From Guillardia theta CCMP2712 (taxonomy: Eukaryota > Cryptophyceae > Pyrenomonadales > Geminigeraceae): a stretch of DNA of 35,041 bases. This document shows, one piece after another, positions 1 through 13,630 of the stretch (the stretch's first letter is position 1; the number at the start of each line of letters is the position of its first letter). The notes beneath the pieces were generated by a model. The model searched no databases. It was not told the origin of the DNA and saw only the letters and a list, made by a program, of their open reading frames with translations. The position numbers were made by a program, and so were the translations under genes. Location: NCBI RefSeq assembly GCF_000315625.1, contig NW_005434549.1, positions 84,831-119,871 of the forward strand, in the 5' to 3' direction.

Positions 1-1067
1 AGGACCTGTCGGGCTCAAGTTTGTACCCAAAACTGCTGGAGGAGAGTGTAACGGAAACTACTGTGTGGGTTTGTAACTGTTTTACAATTATTATGTAACG
101 GTAATCGTAACGTTATTTAGCGCGGATCCTGTCAGGCTGGCTGGTTTGAACTTGTAGGACTGGAGGGCTCACTGAGACCAGATGATCCTGGGGGTGGGGG
201 TAGTGAGCCCCAGAAAACAAGGGTGGGTTGAATCAGAACATGATAGTCACAATACAGTAGGGGGTGGGTCACTTCAAGTTGCTTACACCCAGGACCCGCC
301 AAAACGAACTCGGAAGATCATTTAAGTTCAGGGGTAGGGAGGAGGGGTACGAATATTGGCGAAAACTGTGGGATCTAACCACCCCTGGTAGTGCTGAATG
401 AATTCCCAGTGGGGGGCATGGGGGGGTAGTAGAGTAGTGGAGGCGATCTATTTCCAAACCGTTCACGAGTAGGGGTCCCGTTCTTACTGAGGGTTAGAAG
501 GTCAGTGGTGATGGGGGGTAGGGGTACCTCAGTGGGACCCATCGGACGGTAGTAGAGCCTTGAGGTGTTGATGGAGGGGTCAATTGTTATGGAAACTTGT
601 GGGGTGGGGTGGGGACGGGAAGGCGCGCCAGAGGATGAACGGGCTGCGGCGATCCATGCAGGGAGCATGTAAGATGAGAGGAGGAGAGGCGATGGAGAGG
701 AGAAGACAAATTAGGAAATGATTTATGTTGTTGCGAAGAAATAGAATCGGTGACGTAGATAGCGATATCAAACATGGCAGCATCTTGGGGAGGAATTCCT
801 TCCTCCTGGAACCACATCTATGGAGGGAAAGAAGGAGGATAAAATTTCAATGCTCTGCACGGTGTTAACACGATAGAGACAGTCAAGGAAGTGAATGTAC
901 AGGGAGGGAAACGAGTGACTTGATAGGCAGATATGCATAGATTCGATGAGTAGGATAGCAAGACCGTGGTTGGCTACCACTGACTAGTTATCGCTGTATT
1001 CCCTGATCAAGATGAGATGTAGACTTTACCTTCGAGCGAATTTGAGCTTTCTTGACTGTGCTTGCAG
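1..1067. other. GGGGTA-rich intergenic spacer
   Basis: No convincing gene is visible. The plus strand is rich in GGGGTA/GGGGGTGG words, especially 185-620, which look like degenerate copies of one short motif rather than a perfect array. The stretch 620-1067 is more ordinary and may hold the promoter, 5' UTR or first exon of the PDZ/coiled-coil gene whose first recognisable exon starts at 1068. I could not identify that first exon. Confidence 0.5.
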
Positions 1068-3978
1068 CCTTGCAATCAGAGCAACCTGGCATAGGCCTCT
1101 TCTTCCATGAGAGCGGAGGAAGGATCAGGTATACATGCTGGCATGCCAGCCCACCCCGGCTGACCGCTCATCAGAGTCAAGACAATCGTGTCGGGAGGGT
1201 CTGCGGAGCGCGATGGACGCGTGCAGGTGCGGCGAGAGGCTCTGCTGCCTCTCCTGTGAGGTCTGAACCATCCCAGGTTGGCGACATTCTCATCGCTATC
1301 GACGGTACGGATGTGCGCGGTCAGAGGTGAGAGGCAAGAAAACGCTTCCCCTCCCCTCCTCACGCCGGCTGCCCAGTGCCAACCCCAACGTGTTTCGTAA
1401 CATGATCACTGGGCCCGGTGAGTTCGTGCCCGGCCGTGCGACAGGAAATGACACGATGACAGAGGGCAGCACGGTTCGCCTCAAGATGCTGCGAGGTAAG
1501 GAAGGGATCGTAAGAGGAGAGAAGAGCCAGGTCATTGCGTGTGCATACGGCAAAGATAGCGAGAGGCAGGATAGTATAGCCTGCTGTCACTGGTGAATGG
1601 AGGAGGAGATCAGGGACAAAAACTGGCTGGTGGCTGGAGATAATCTGCCCTGAATGGAGAGCAGGAGAGGGATCCAACGCGTTCGGGTACGAGCTGGAGC
1701 TTGTTCGCGGATCGCCGGAGGTCGGACAATGAGGACTTCTGACAAGTGAGTTGGGGCTGAGCTGGGCCTATGACAGTACTTCGCGCGTCTGGAGCAAGAG
1801 AAGAGGAATGAAGACGAGCTGACCGAGCTGAAGCTTCAGCTGAAGCAGGTCTGCCATGGTGACCTGCACCTTCGCGCTCATATGGTGCAGGCACTTGCGG
1901 AGGAGCAGCAGGTTGCAGAGGAAGTCGATAGGTGGGGAGGCGTGCGCGAGACTGAGGGTCGACTGTCGGCTGATTGCTGAGACTTGCAGGATCAAGAGGT
2001 TGTTGATTTCCGAGCGACAAGACAAGGAGATGCGTGACAAGGACGTGGTAAACTTGAGCGTGCGATGTGAAGGAGAGACACCGATCGTCATGCCAGGCCG
2101 TTCTTGAGCAAACATTCGACGAGGACAAGCAGCAGCTCACTGAGGCTCTGAGGAAGGTACGCGGAATTCGCTGCTGCCCGGCCTGGGTATCACTCCGAGT
2201 CAACAGGTTGAGACAGTCAAACGCGACGTAGAGGCAAGATTGGCGCCCGTTCAGGTCAGATCCATTCGAGCTCCTTCTGTCTCTTCTCCTACTCGCTCCC
2301 CCTCTCTCCCTCCCACTCTTGCTCGTCGCACCCTCTCCCTCTCCTTGCTTCCTCGCTGCCTGACTCGCGCCTCCTTCTTCCGCCTTACCTCTCCTTATCT
2401 CCCACGCGCATCTCTCTCCCTTACTGTTTGCGATCAGGCCAGGGAGCAGGAGCTGTCAGAGGAGCTTTCCCGGCAGATAGAGAAGGACAGGTCAAGCGCA
2501 AGCTTGCCGCCTCCTGTGCTTATCCCGCACGCTCGCCAGGCTGCGAAAAGAATACATCGAAGAGCTCCAGAAACGTCACGAAGGTCAAAAATCGAGAAGG
2601 TCAGACGTTCAGCTCCCCTTATAAGTTCTGCACGCAGAGCGAAAGATACAGCTGGAGCAGCAACTGCAGTTGATCCGCAAGCAGGTGAGCAACAGCTCGT
2701 GCTTGCCTGCTGGACAGCTGCTGACGTGGCGGGCAGAGGGCTGAGGAGCAAGTCGCTAGGATGGAGCTGCAGGCCCAGCTCATGAAAGCGCAGGCTGAGC
2801 TCAAGGCAAAGAGACGAAGGAGATGAGAAGATGGCGATGACGTTGATGCAGGCTGCCATGATGCTCGAGAAGAAGAAGGCAGAGCACGATGCGTTGTGGA
2901 AGGTGAGGAAGGACATCACAGGGCAAGGCAGGACAGGACAGGAAAGCATCGGTCGAGGAGAAGATCGGATGACATGCGATCAGAAGTTTCAGAAAGGAGA
3001 AGCGAGAGGAGAAATGAGCGGAAAGAGATCTTAACATGACTGGATTCCCTTGATGTTCTTCTAATCCTGCGACTATGGCAGCAACGTCAGCTGGAGGAAG
3101 AGAGGGAGCTCTTCAGGTGGGGTTGAGCTCAACTTGTGCTGCCTCCCTCCCCTCCATGAGCTCGGGGTGTCGATGAGAAACTGACTTTCATCCAGGGAGA
3201 TGCTCGAGAACTCTGACTCTCTCGCCGGCTACGTGCATGAGATGCAGGTATGACTCTCTCCTCCTCCCTCCTTCACCTCGACACCCACGAGTTGATCTCC
3301 CTGGCCCTGAACCCTCTACACCTCACCTCCAGGCTCCCCCTCCTCCTCCGCCTCCCGTTCTCTTCTCTCCCCCTCTTCGTCTCTTTATCTCTTTCTCAAT
3401 CGCCTCGACCATTCCTCTTCTTCCTCCTCTCGTTCTCTCGCTTTTGCTGCTCATCTTCCTCCATCCCTCCTGTGTGTAACTTACACGCATCAGGCTCGCA
3501 TGAACACCATCAACGCTGGCTTCTTCGACGGAATGCCTCAGGTCTCCTCCTTCCCCCCATCTTCTTCCTCGCCTTCCCGATCCTCGTCCTCTTGTACCTC
3601 CTCCTTCCTCCTCGTCCTCCTCGCTCCTCTCTCTTTCAGTTTGGTTCTTCCTCCTCATCCCTCGGCGCTGCTAGAGGCCTCACATCTGGACAGGCAGAAC
3701 TCGTTGCCACCTCCACCCCGCCAAACAAGGGAGCAGCATCACAGAGTAAGTGGAGCAGACAAGCAGCAGGACGGGCAGCAGGAGAGAGGCGGGGGATCAG
3801 CAGAGACAGAAGGAAGAAGAAAAGCATGTTGAGCAGGGGGAGCAGGACAATGAGGGTCAGAAAGGGGAAGAGGTCTAGAGGGAGGAGAAAGGCAAGGAGG
3901 ATACTATGTGGCTGTTGTCAGTTATGACCAGGCTCTGACGTCTGGGCAGGCTATCCGGATCAATACTTCTTGGCTTGA
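1068..3978 (+). CDS. PDZ domain plus long coiled-coil protein (multi-exon)
   Basis: Exons spliced by eye with consistent phase: 1068-1128, 1175-1226, 1277-1326, 1377-1417, 1463-1495, 1665-1720, 1777-1848, 1891-1931, 1990-2044, 2097-2156, 2207-2254, 2438-2490, 2540-2583, 2638-2684, 2737-2805, 2852-2902, 3082-3116, 3196-3247, 3494-3541, 3640-3745. The first five exons give a PDZ domain: GIGLFFHESGGR, then VGDILIAIDGTDV, then ITGPEGSTVRLKML. About 200 residues of Glu/Lys/Gln heptad-like coiled coil follow (for example LEQEKRNEDELTELKLQLKQ), then a Ser/Thr-rich stretch. PDZ domains bind C-terminal peptides and coiled coils oligomerise, so a cytoplasmic scaffold role is inferred. The start codon lies upstream and was not found. 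A stop at 3976-3978 is one possible end; the gene may instead continue to the polyQ exon near 4.4 kb. About 358 codons are resolved. The intron 2806-2851 is GC-AG. Confidence 0.75.
2806..2851 (+). other. GC-AG intron, 46 nt
   Basis: Reading through 2806 hits a stop and a frame change. A GC donor after AAG (2805) joined to CAG at 2849-2851 restores phase 0 and joins coiled coil to coiled coil (AQAELK to AAMMLEKKK). The length matches neighbouring introns. Confidence 0.65.
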
Positions 3979-4359
3979 GTCTTGTTCAAGTATCGTAACA
4001 GTAAAAGTTTCTTCCCATCCTCTTCTTACAACAACAAAACTTCTCATCCTCCTCCTCCCTCCCTCCCTTCCCACTTCCGCAGCTCCTTGGACCCTCAGTA
4101 GCTCTCGTGCCATCTTCCTCCGCTGAATCCTTCCCGCATCCTCTCCTGCTCCCTCCACCCCCCTGCCAGGAGCGTCACCGTAATCAGTCGAGGAGCAGGA
4201 GATCAGCGCACAGACGTCCTCCTGCTCCACTTGTCTCATCCTTGCCTGCCCTGTCCCGCAATCACTCGCTGCTTCCCCTCCTCACCATCGGATACCATCC
4301 GCAGTGATGCCGATGCTTGTTCCCAGTGGTACTTGCGGGTTCGGCGCCGGGCTGCAGGG

Positions 4360-4448
4360 AGAGTCATGCAAGAGGAGGAGCTGGAGGGAGGGAGAGGTGA
4401 AGGTAGAGACCAGGTAGGCAAAACGAAGGAGGCTAAAGCCAGGGAAGG

Positions 4449-4505
<57 letters not shown>

Positions 4506-4677
4506 CCTGAACCAGGAAGACACGGTGGTAGAGATACTTTCCCAGGTAAGATTGAAAGGCTCCTTTCTGGTGAGGACAATCTGGCAATGCCGTCAACCCC
4601 TCACTCCTGTTCTCCTCCCTTTTCCTCTCCCCCTCCTCCTCCCCATCCCCACCCTCCCCCTCCCCTCACAGTCTTGA
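4360..4677 (+). CDS. Possible terminal exon(s) with polyglutamine tract
   Basis: An open frame runs through VMQEEELEGG and KTKEAKAREGE into 18 consecutive Gln codons (CAG repeat, 4451-4504), then HLNQEDTVVEILSQ and a good donor (CAG|GTAAG at 4543). The next acceptor, at 4669-4671, would give a one-residue end and TGA at 4675. An acceptor at about 4357 gives the right phase to join the upstream PDZ/coiled-coil gene. The hydrophilic sequence and good donor favour coding on plus. However, the opposite strand carries the 3' part of the minus-strand PDZ gene, so this could be 3' UTR or intergenic repeat. Confidence 0.35.
4451..4504 (+). repeat. (CAG)18 trinucleotide repeat
   Basis: Pure CAG repeat of 18 units. 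It reads as polyGln on plus and polyLeu/Ala/Cys on minus. The glutamine frame is flanked by hydrophilic sequence. Confidence 0.95.
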
Positions 4678-6002
4678 CAGGCTGAGCGACGCTGATGCTG
4701 CCTGCACCTGCAGCAGCGGGTGAGTCGAGGAGACAAGCTTCCTGCCTGGAGTCACCTGGCATCCCCCACACGCCTGGGGTCATGGGACGAGGAGCCTGAA
4801 GTGAGTTGAGATGGGGAAGACGACGAAAGGAGGGGAAGGAGAACGACGAACAGAGAGCAGGAGAACATGGAGAGAAAAGATAGCAGGAGGAGAAGGAGCA
4901 GGAAATAGGAAAAGTAGAGGAAATGGGAAAGTAGATGATGGCAAGGATGGAAAAGGAGAAGAAAACGACAGGAAGGGAAGGACAGGAAAGGATGCGAGGG
5001 AGAAGGTGTTGGATTGAGATTGAGGGAGGGGAAGGCAGCAGCGGTGAGCCGTGTGAGGGCAGAGGAAGGTGAGAGTGAAACATCGGGGGCAGGAGAGTGG
5101 ACGGAAGGGCAGGAGTTGCATACTGCAGTAGGGGAAGAGGAGGCTGAGGGAAGGAGGGAAGGAGGAAGAGGTAAGAGATGAGGGAGGAGGGGGGAGGAGG
5201 AGGACAGAAGGAAGCGAGGGAGCAGGGAGGGAGGGAGGATAGAGGAAAGGAAGGAGAGGGAAGGGGGGGGGGGGGGGCAACGGGTTGAATCTTCAACTTC
5301 ACTCGCTCTCCTGCATCCCCACGCAAGATTGAGAGAACCTGCGAGAAAGGTCAGACGTGGACGTGAGGAAAATGGGAGGAGAAAAACGAATAGGAGGGGG
5401 AGAAGGACGCAGGCTGAGGAGGAGAGGAAACAAAGGAGAAGGAAAATGGCAGCGGCAAATGCAGGATGGTAAAGAGAGAAAGCAAGACAACTGCAATCAA
5501 GAGGAGAGAATCAGGAGGAGGAAGAGGAGGAGGTGGTAGTGGTGGTGGTGGAAGGGAAATACATCCTGCCCGTTGCCAGTTGGAAGATCATCAACTTCCA
5601 AAATTTTATCGCCGACCTGCCATGATAGTTTATCCTGGCAAACTCCCTTGCACGTCCTCCTGCTCCTCCTGCTCCTCCTCGCCATTGTCATCTTCATCAT
5701 CACCAAACATCATCATCTTCATCATCGTCGTCATCGTCGCCATTGTCATCGTCATCATCGTCATCATCGTCATCGCCGACAACACAGCCATGAGTGCCAG
5801 CAGCAGCATTATACACATCGTCGTCCAAAGATCCTACCTTCAACCCCACAGCCTCTGCTGCCCCCCCATGCTCGACATGAGTGACGCTGGGCATTCCATC
5901 TCTGTACTCGTAAGAGAACCCAAGACTCATCTCCTCACTCTCGCGCTCCTCCTTCCTCTCTGCTGCTCCAGCGATCACGGGCTGACTGGCATCCTGCGCC
6001 AT
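4601..6002 (-). CDS. Small PDZ-domain protein, multi-exon
   Basis: Minus-strand exons, all phase 0: 6002-5838, 5616-5563, 5338-5282 and 4795-4670 (or to a stop at 4601 if read through). The first exon starts at ATG 6002 (MAQDASQPVIAG) and enters a PDZ domain: GFSYEYRDGMPSV, HVEHGGAAEAVGLK, then VGDKILEVDDLPTG, then VLSILRGDAGERVKLKIQP. That is a full PDZ fold with the GDxI and RGxxGxxVxLxI strands in order. The last exon is Pro/Gly-rich without a recognised domain. The large first intron holds an ATC/GTC-type microsatellite. The gene converges on the plus-strand PDZ/coiled-coil gene. The 3' end is uncertain; upstream exons beyond 6002 cannot be excluded. Confidence 0.75.
5262..5278 (+). repeat. 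Poly-G tract
   Basis: An unbroken run of about 17 G lies within the purine-rich 3' intron of the minus-strand PDZ gene. On the transcribed strand it is a C-rich pyrimidine tract. Confidence 0.9.
5690..5780 (+). repeat. CATCATCGT-type microsatellite in intron
   Basis: Alternating CAT, CGT and CAC triplets. On minus they would read as polyAsp, but they lie between the donor (5837) and acceptor (5617) of the PDZ gene's first intron, so they are non-coding. Confidence 0.85.
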
Positions 6003-6063
6003 GGTCAGTCAAAGAACATGCCATGGTCAGTGACAGAACATGCCATGGTCAGTGACAGAACAT
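5999..6063 (+). repeat. Three tandem copies of a 22-bp unit
   Basis: Imperfect repeat of CCATGGTCAGTGACAGAA plus four bases, three copies. It overlaps the start codon of the minus-strand PDZ gene, so each unit supplies an additional CATGG-type ATG on minus. Confidence 0.85.
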
Positions 6064-6179
6064 GCTGGTCCTCCTCGGTCTCCTCTTCCTCCCTCGTTCA
6101 TGCGAGCATCTGCACACACTACAGCATGCCATGTCTCCATCGTTCTATCAGCCTCCCGCTCTCCCGCCTGTCCTCCCCT

Positions 6180-6720
6180 ATCCCACGGCTCTTTGCCTTC
6201 ATCGGCGTCACCGCCGCCCGGGTGCAGGCCCCCGGGCCGGGCCCGCCGGGCTACGCGGCCCGGTCCGACACGGTCGCCACAGTCACTCGGACGGCGGGCG
6301 GCCGGCCGGGCTGCGGCCCCCGAGCGCGGCCGCCGCTGACCCGGGCAACGCGGCCAGTGACGGTCACCAGTGGACGGCCCGGATCGGACGGGCCGCCCGG
6401 CCGGCGGCGACGGGCCGGGCCCGGCCCGGTACCGTACCCGGTGGCTGTGACGGCCCTGCAACTCAGCTCTGTGTCGGCGGAGTCCCGGAGTCCGAGTCGG
6501 ACCGTGGCGCGCCCGCCGGCCGCCCGGAGCAGTGCTGTCCACGGTCCGATACGGTCCGATCCCCGGCAAACTGAACTTCGGAAAACTCAGTGATCGGACA
6601 CCGGCGGCTCACAGAGTCAGTTACGGTCGGAGTCCCCGGGCCGGGTCACCAGTGAGTGGCGGGGGCTCATTCCGAAGGCAAGTTCCGAATCGCCGGCCCG
6701 ATTGGTGACCGGCACGGTGA
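6180..6720. repeat. GC-rich island 1 (GAGTC/CCGG word repeat)
   Basis: Very GC-rich, built from CCGG, CGGCGG, GGCCCG, GAGTC, CAGTGA and GGTCCGAT words on both strands. Long frames exist on both strands, but their translations are Pro/Arg/Ala/Gly composition artefacts without any domain. It contains GAAGGCAAGTTCCGA at 6674-6688, which recurs in island 2. I read it as a dispersed repeat, not a gene. Confidence 0.6.
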
Positions 6721-7635
6721 CGGTCGCGGCCACATTTTAATCAAATTCCTCCAGTGAGTTCGCCTCACGGTTTGGGCGACTGTCTGGGTGTAGGGGGTGA
6801 AGTAAAGAGACAGTAGGCAGAGTTGATGACGGGATGATGACAGGTGGTAACGGAACGTTGCATGATTTGTCGGAAGGGTAACGCGAAATGGGACGAACCG
6901 TTGTAATCTCTTTCCGAGGGTAACCTGCGACCTGTCCTTTGAAAAACAACAGACACAAGGGCGACGTGGTTGGACCACCCCACCCTGTGTCGTATCCCTC
7001 TGATCACCCGTCAAAAGAAGAATCTGGAGGCTTACAGGAGACTCGAACCTTAACCCCTACCTTGTGAAAATAGATCTTAAATACTTCTGTGATTATAAGT
7101 GTTTTTAAATACTATAAATGTTGTTAAAGGAGCAAACTAGCTCTGGCGAGCTCGATATCATGTGGTTTTGCGATCCTTGCGCTTGTTCCTGACAGGACTA
7201 CCCACCACCCTCTACAGAAAGGACCCACCAAGGAAGCAAAAGGAATATCAATGAAATGGTACCCCCTTCTTATAACCCAAACCCTCACCCCACCCCCCTA
7301 TTGTACCTGTCTCACTGTTTCCCGAATGGCTTGGGATGCACCCCAAGCAGCTCTTTACTACACAGTTCACACAACTTTAAGTCCTGCCATCATTCCGTTG
7401 TAAGGCCTCCCCCCCCTCCATTGCCCCTACATCGGGATTCACCGCCCCCTCCTCGCACCAACCCAGACCTCCCATCCTCCTCCCCCCATCCCTCTCCTCC
7501 TGTTGTCCTATCCTCTCACTTCCTCCATTTCTCTATCGACATTCGCTCTTGTATTCTCGTGCGCATCTCATTCCATATCCTCCAACGAGCCCGAGACTGG
7601 GGATCCGACAGATCGATCTTCATTTCCAGCATAGC
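6721..7635. other. Spacer with GGGGTA (6780-7020) and its complement (7250-7520)
   Basis: No gene found. The plus strand is G-rich at 6780-6860, AT-rich at 7050-7130, and C-rich (TACCCC-like) at 7250-7520, as if the spacer motif had flipped strand. The open frames here are low-complexity Pro/Ser shadows of that motif. Confidence 0.5.
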
Positions 7636-8160
7636 ATGACCCAGCTGTCTGCAGATCTTTACAAAGACGCAAACAAAGAAAATCGTTACCTCGAACGACC
7701 GAAAGACATCGTCTCCTGGCTTGACAGATCGATCAAGGACGTAGCGTCTTGCTGCATCGACCGAGGGATCAGGAGGAGGCCGGTACTGGCCAAGCATGCA
7801 AAGTTCACTCTAGCGACCTGGGAGGCAAGCACAGCAGACAAGAGCGAACACAAGGGGAAGGAAGAAAGAATGTTTGCGGAGCGAAGGACGAACTCATGCA
7901 AGCTGCCCTCGAGCAAGAGACCTGTGCGACCCAACCACAGGCACTCCATCGGGACCATTGATGGATGCAAGAAGTATGTAATGCACCGACCAGGACCCTT
8001 CCTAGAGGCCTCAGGGCAGTGCGACAGCATCTGTGCGATCGATGAACATGGGAACTTTCAAGTGGACGGGTGCTTGAAGCTCCTGATCTTCCAGAATCGC
8101 TCGCCTTTTAGAAAAGCCATCGACAGCGATGGTAACTTCGTTTCGAACATCATTCAATGA
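7636..8160 (+). CDS. Small intronless protein with repeated IDxxGNF motif
   Basis: ATG at 7636 starts MTQLSADLYKDANKE; the frame is open upstream without a closer ATG. The protein is 174 aa, with no recognised domain, signal peptide or membrane segment. Residues about 47-105 are basic. Two copies of a motif are visible: AIDEHGNF (134-141) and AIDSDGNF (161-168), the second close to the C-terminus. A related arrangement ends the small gene at 23850-24245, with P-x3-x-I-D-x-x-G-N-F-V shared. It is intronless, unlike most genes here. An AATAAA lies 12 bp after the stop. Function unknown. Confidence 0.6.
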   Translation: MTQLSADLYKDANKENRYLERPKDIVSWLDRSIKDVASCCIDRGIRRRPVLAKHAKFTLATWEASTADKSEHKGKEERMFAERRTNSCKLPSSKRPVRPNHRHSIGTIDGCKKYVMHRPGPFLEASGQCDSICAIDEHGNFQVDGCLKLLIFQNRSPFRKAIDSDGNFVSNIIQ

Positions 8161-8171
8161 TAAAAAATGTC

Positions 8172-8177
8172 AATAAA
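8172..8177 (+). terminator. AATAAA polyadenylation signal
   Basis: Canonical AATAAA 12 bp after the TGA of the intronless gene at 7636-8160. Confidence 0.5.
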
Positions 8178-8515
8178 GCAAGGTAGTCATGTGTATACAA
8201 ACAAAGTGCTTACTGGGTCTATTTCACTCCTTCTCCTTGACTACTCCACCAACAAACCAGAACAGGATTTCTCACTCCCACTCAGAGGTTACCTACAGCT
8301 CCGTTTTCCGCGCAAAACTCAGGACAAGTTATGTTAGCATGCATCGAAGGTTGGAGTGACAGTCTGATAAATAGAATGGCCGATGCACTGTCGCCAATCC
8401 CCAAACTCCGAACTCCTTGTCGGCACACAAGGGCACAGCACATGCAAGTTTCGAAGATTGCAGTTTAAAAGACTGATTACATTGCAAGCAACGGTTTTGA
8501 AACTCAGGAGTGCAT

Positions 8516-11022
<2,507 letters not shown>

Positions 11023-11640
11023 GGCCGAAATCTCCGCGGTGACGGTGTGGGATGGCTTTGTACCGGCCGATGTTAAATCTTTTTACAAACCAATTTGTAT
11101 GCAACAAATAGGTAAGTGTTTTTAATACTTTATTATTATGAAGTAAATGGTACGACCCAACAAGGATTACCAGAGCAAAGGTATCAGTTCATACGTTTTA
11201 CAAGCGATATAAGTTTTAAGAGACATATAGAATGTTTTAAAATGCGTAGAATAGCAAAAAGCAAACTTTAATTGAGTTATATTCGGAGAAGATAAATTCT
11301 TGAATTGGTACCAAAATACACATATACAATTATATATAATATAAAACTGTACCAGTCTGCTGTCTCCGCTCTAAAGGAGTATCTTTTTCAGGGTATAAAA
11401 GTGCAGTACATGTCCACGGCAAACGTACCGGAGGCCGCTCCCCTGCTGACGTGGATGCTTGAAAACGGGGTCCTGCCATTGATATAAGCCAATGTACCCC
11501 TTGTCTACAGTCAAGTTTGGAGTACTTGAGGGGGTACTATCAAAGACTCACGGCAAGCATCGGTGAAGGGGTACTAAAAACAAGAAAGAGGGCGTAGAAC
11601 CGGTGGACGGTTGTAAAGTCGTTACATATTTGTTTTACTG
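11023..11640. other. AT-rich spacer upstream of aspartate aminotransferase
   Basis: AT-rich sequence, probably including the aminotransferase promoter near 11050-11250. A short open frame at 11350-11487 (SAVSALKEYLFQGIKVQYM) looks vaguely protein-like, but it has no recognised family and no supporting signals. GGGGTA words appear from 11520. Confidence 0.4.
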
Positions 11641-12720
11641 AGGCTCAGACTCGGACTGGCCCGGAGACCCGGAGGGTCGGACCGGGCCGGACCCAAATGG
11701 ATCGGACCGAGTCGTCCGAGGCCGCCCGGCCGCGAACTCAGTTAAGTTCAAGGCACTGGCATCCCGGCAAAGTTTAGCGGCCTAGTCACTGACTCGGACT
11801 CTACTTTGAGTTGCCCGCCAGAAGGCAAGTTCCGAGTCACGAGTCCTGGCCAGTGAGCCGCGGCTACCTAGTACCGGCGGCCCGGCGGCCCGGCCCGCCG
11901 AACCCGAAGCCTCCCGGGCGCAACTTCAAGCCAGTGCCACCGCGGCATGACGGAGTCACCGAGTGCCCGACTCCGAGGATGACAATCACCGGGCATCGAG
12001 TCACCGGGTCGGAGTCACTGTGACCGGCGGGAGGCTCGGAGTCACGGCGGCGGCGGACGCCGGGGGGGGCCGGCGGGCCGCCCCGCGGGTTGACGGCGGC
12101 GGCGCGGGGGCGCGGCGTCACAGTGACAGGGCCGCGGGGCGGCGCCGCGACCCGGCGCCGCGGGGCGGGCCGGCGGCCCGGACCGGGCAGCGCCCGGCCC
12201 TGCCGGGGGCCCCGGGCCGGCGCGCCCCCCGGGCCCGGGGGCCGCCCTGAGCCGGCGCTCGGGCGGGGCGGCCCCGCGGCGCTGGCCCCGCCGCGCGGGC
12301 CGAGCCGGCCGCTAGCCCGGTACTTCGCCGGCGGAGGCGCAGTCACGTAGTCACTGCTCAAACGGTTAACTTGAAGATCAGTACTACGACAGTCAGGAGC
12401 CTTCAGCGGCAGTGAATCAACCGTCGGTTCAGGTTGAACCGGCGGCGGCGGGAGGAGCGCCCGGTCGGTTTCCTTGGCATTGAGTTGTTCGCCGCCCGGC
12501 CGGCGGACTGAGTCATTCAACTTGGCCCAGTGAAGCCTTCCGAAGTTCAGCCCGCCGCCTGACCTTGACGCCGGGTCCGACTCGACGGTCATCAGATCGC
12601 GGCCCCCGGCGGGGCCGGGGCCCGGCACCCCGGTCGGACAGCCGCCCGGCCGCGGCCGCCCGGGGCAACGGTCGCTGAGAAACAGTGAGCTCTTGGCCCG
12701 GGTCAAAGGCTTCGAATCAA
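11640..12720. repeat. GC-rich island 2
   Basis: The largest and most extreme island; 12040-12330 is almost entirely G and C. The flanks use GAGTCAC, GACTCGG, CAAGTTC and CCGG words. GAAGGCAAGTTCCGA at 11820-11834 is identical to a stretch of island 1. Open frames run on both strands through the core, as expected when A/T (hence stops) is absent. No domain is recognisable. Confidence 0.6.
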
Positions 12721-13410
12721 GAACCCCCTGCTGTACAGGCCGGCGCCACTACCCTAGTACCCCCTCATTGCTAGTCCAGGTGTTGAGGGGTCCCGCACCG
12801 GGAAGAGAAAGAAACGTTATGGTACTAAAGGTTCGCCCAAACTTGGTACCGGATCCATATTCGTTTCTTCCTTTTGTATTGATTCTATAAAATTTTATTT
12901 TTAAACTTGTATTGAGGGCAAAGAATCTAAAATCAGTTTTATGTTCGCATTTTGCGGATCTCATGGCGGCGCTGATGGGGTGCGGAGGTTAATGGGGGTG
13001 GGGTACCAATGGTGACTGGTTTCAAGGGGGTAGGGGTGGTATCGGACTCTCAGACAGCAAAGGGTGGTATCAAGCCACCCTATTGTTGATATATGATGAA
13101 AGAATGGAGGATTATGACCGGTCAATGGGCCAAAAGGGAGCTGTCTCATGCCCATCAAGGCAGATATTTTCCAATAGAGTACATAGGAAAAGAACACATA
13201 GTATCATACTAAGGCTTCAGAGACTGAAGCTCTCTCCTGTAATTAGGGAAGGTATCTAACGACACGGGTCAGGGTCCGCAGTGACGGGGTCCAAGGTTAT
13301 CTTTGGACCTGAGGGTGGGTAGGGGGTAGTATTGTTGACGAGTGAACAGAGGCGCGCAAGCATGCAGTACGGTGAGTGACGCCAAGTGTATGAAGCTGCC
13401 GACGATGAGC
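12721..13410. other. GGGGTA spacer
   Basis: AT-rich at 12880-12960, then G-rich with GGGGGTAGGGGTGG words at 12975-13330. No gene seen. Confidence 0.45.
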
Positions 13411-13417
13411 TACGAAT

Positions 13418-13630
13418 TGTGTGTGTTGTTGTTGTTGATAACAAGTGGTTGTTGTTGATGATGATGATGATGTTGTTGATAACAAGTGGTTGTTGTTGTT
13501 GATGATGTTGATAACAAGTCGTCGTGGTTGTTCTTGTTGATAACAAGTGGTTGTTGTTGTTGTTGATAACAAGTCGTCGTCGTGGTTGTTGTTGTTGATA
13601 ACAGGTCGTTGTTGTGGTTGTTGATAACAA
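13418..13630 (+). repeat. GTTGATAACAAGT minisatellite
   Basis: At least six irregular units of TGTTGATAACAAGTGGT / GTCGTCGTGG separated by variable GTT/GAT triplets. It is non-coding on plus; on minus it gives Asn/Thr-rich low-complexity frames. Confidence 0.9.

Noticed and set aside
580-817. Ubiquitin-like fragment (EEGIPPQDA) on minus
   Set aside because: Only about seven residues resemble ubiquitin and the surrounding frame does not.
2800-2835. Frameshift in the coiled coil of the first PDZ gene
   Set aside because: A 46-nt GC-AG intron (2806-2851) restores phase exactly.
5700-5837. Poly-Asp C-terminus on the minus-strand PDZ protein
   Set aside because: It is intron read-through; the PDZ strand VGDKILEVDD is recovered only by splicing from 5838 to 5616.
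6027-6593. Long open frames on both strands in GC island 1
   Set aside because: Pro/Arg/Gly/Ala-rich translations in several frames at once are expected from stop-poor GC-rich DNA; no domain, splice or start signals.
7020-7060. tRNA B-box-like GGTTCGAGTCT on minus
   Set aside because: No A box or cloverleaf stems at the expected distance.
11864-12706. 280-codon minus-strand frame in GC island 2
   Set aside because: Same compositional effect; the word repeats cross codon frames and no family is recognisable.
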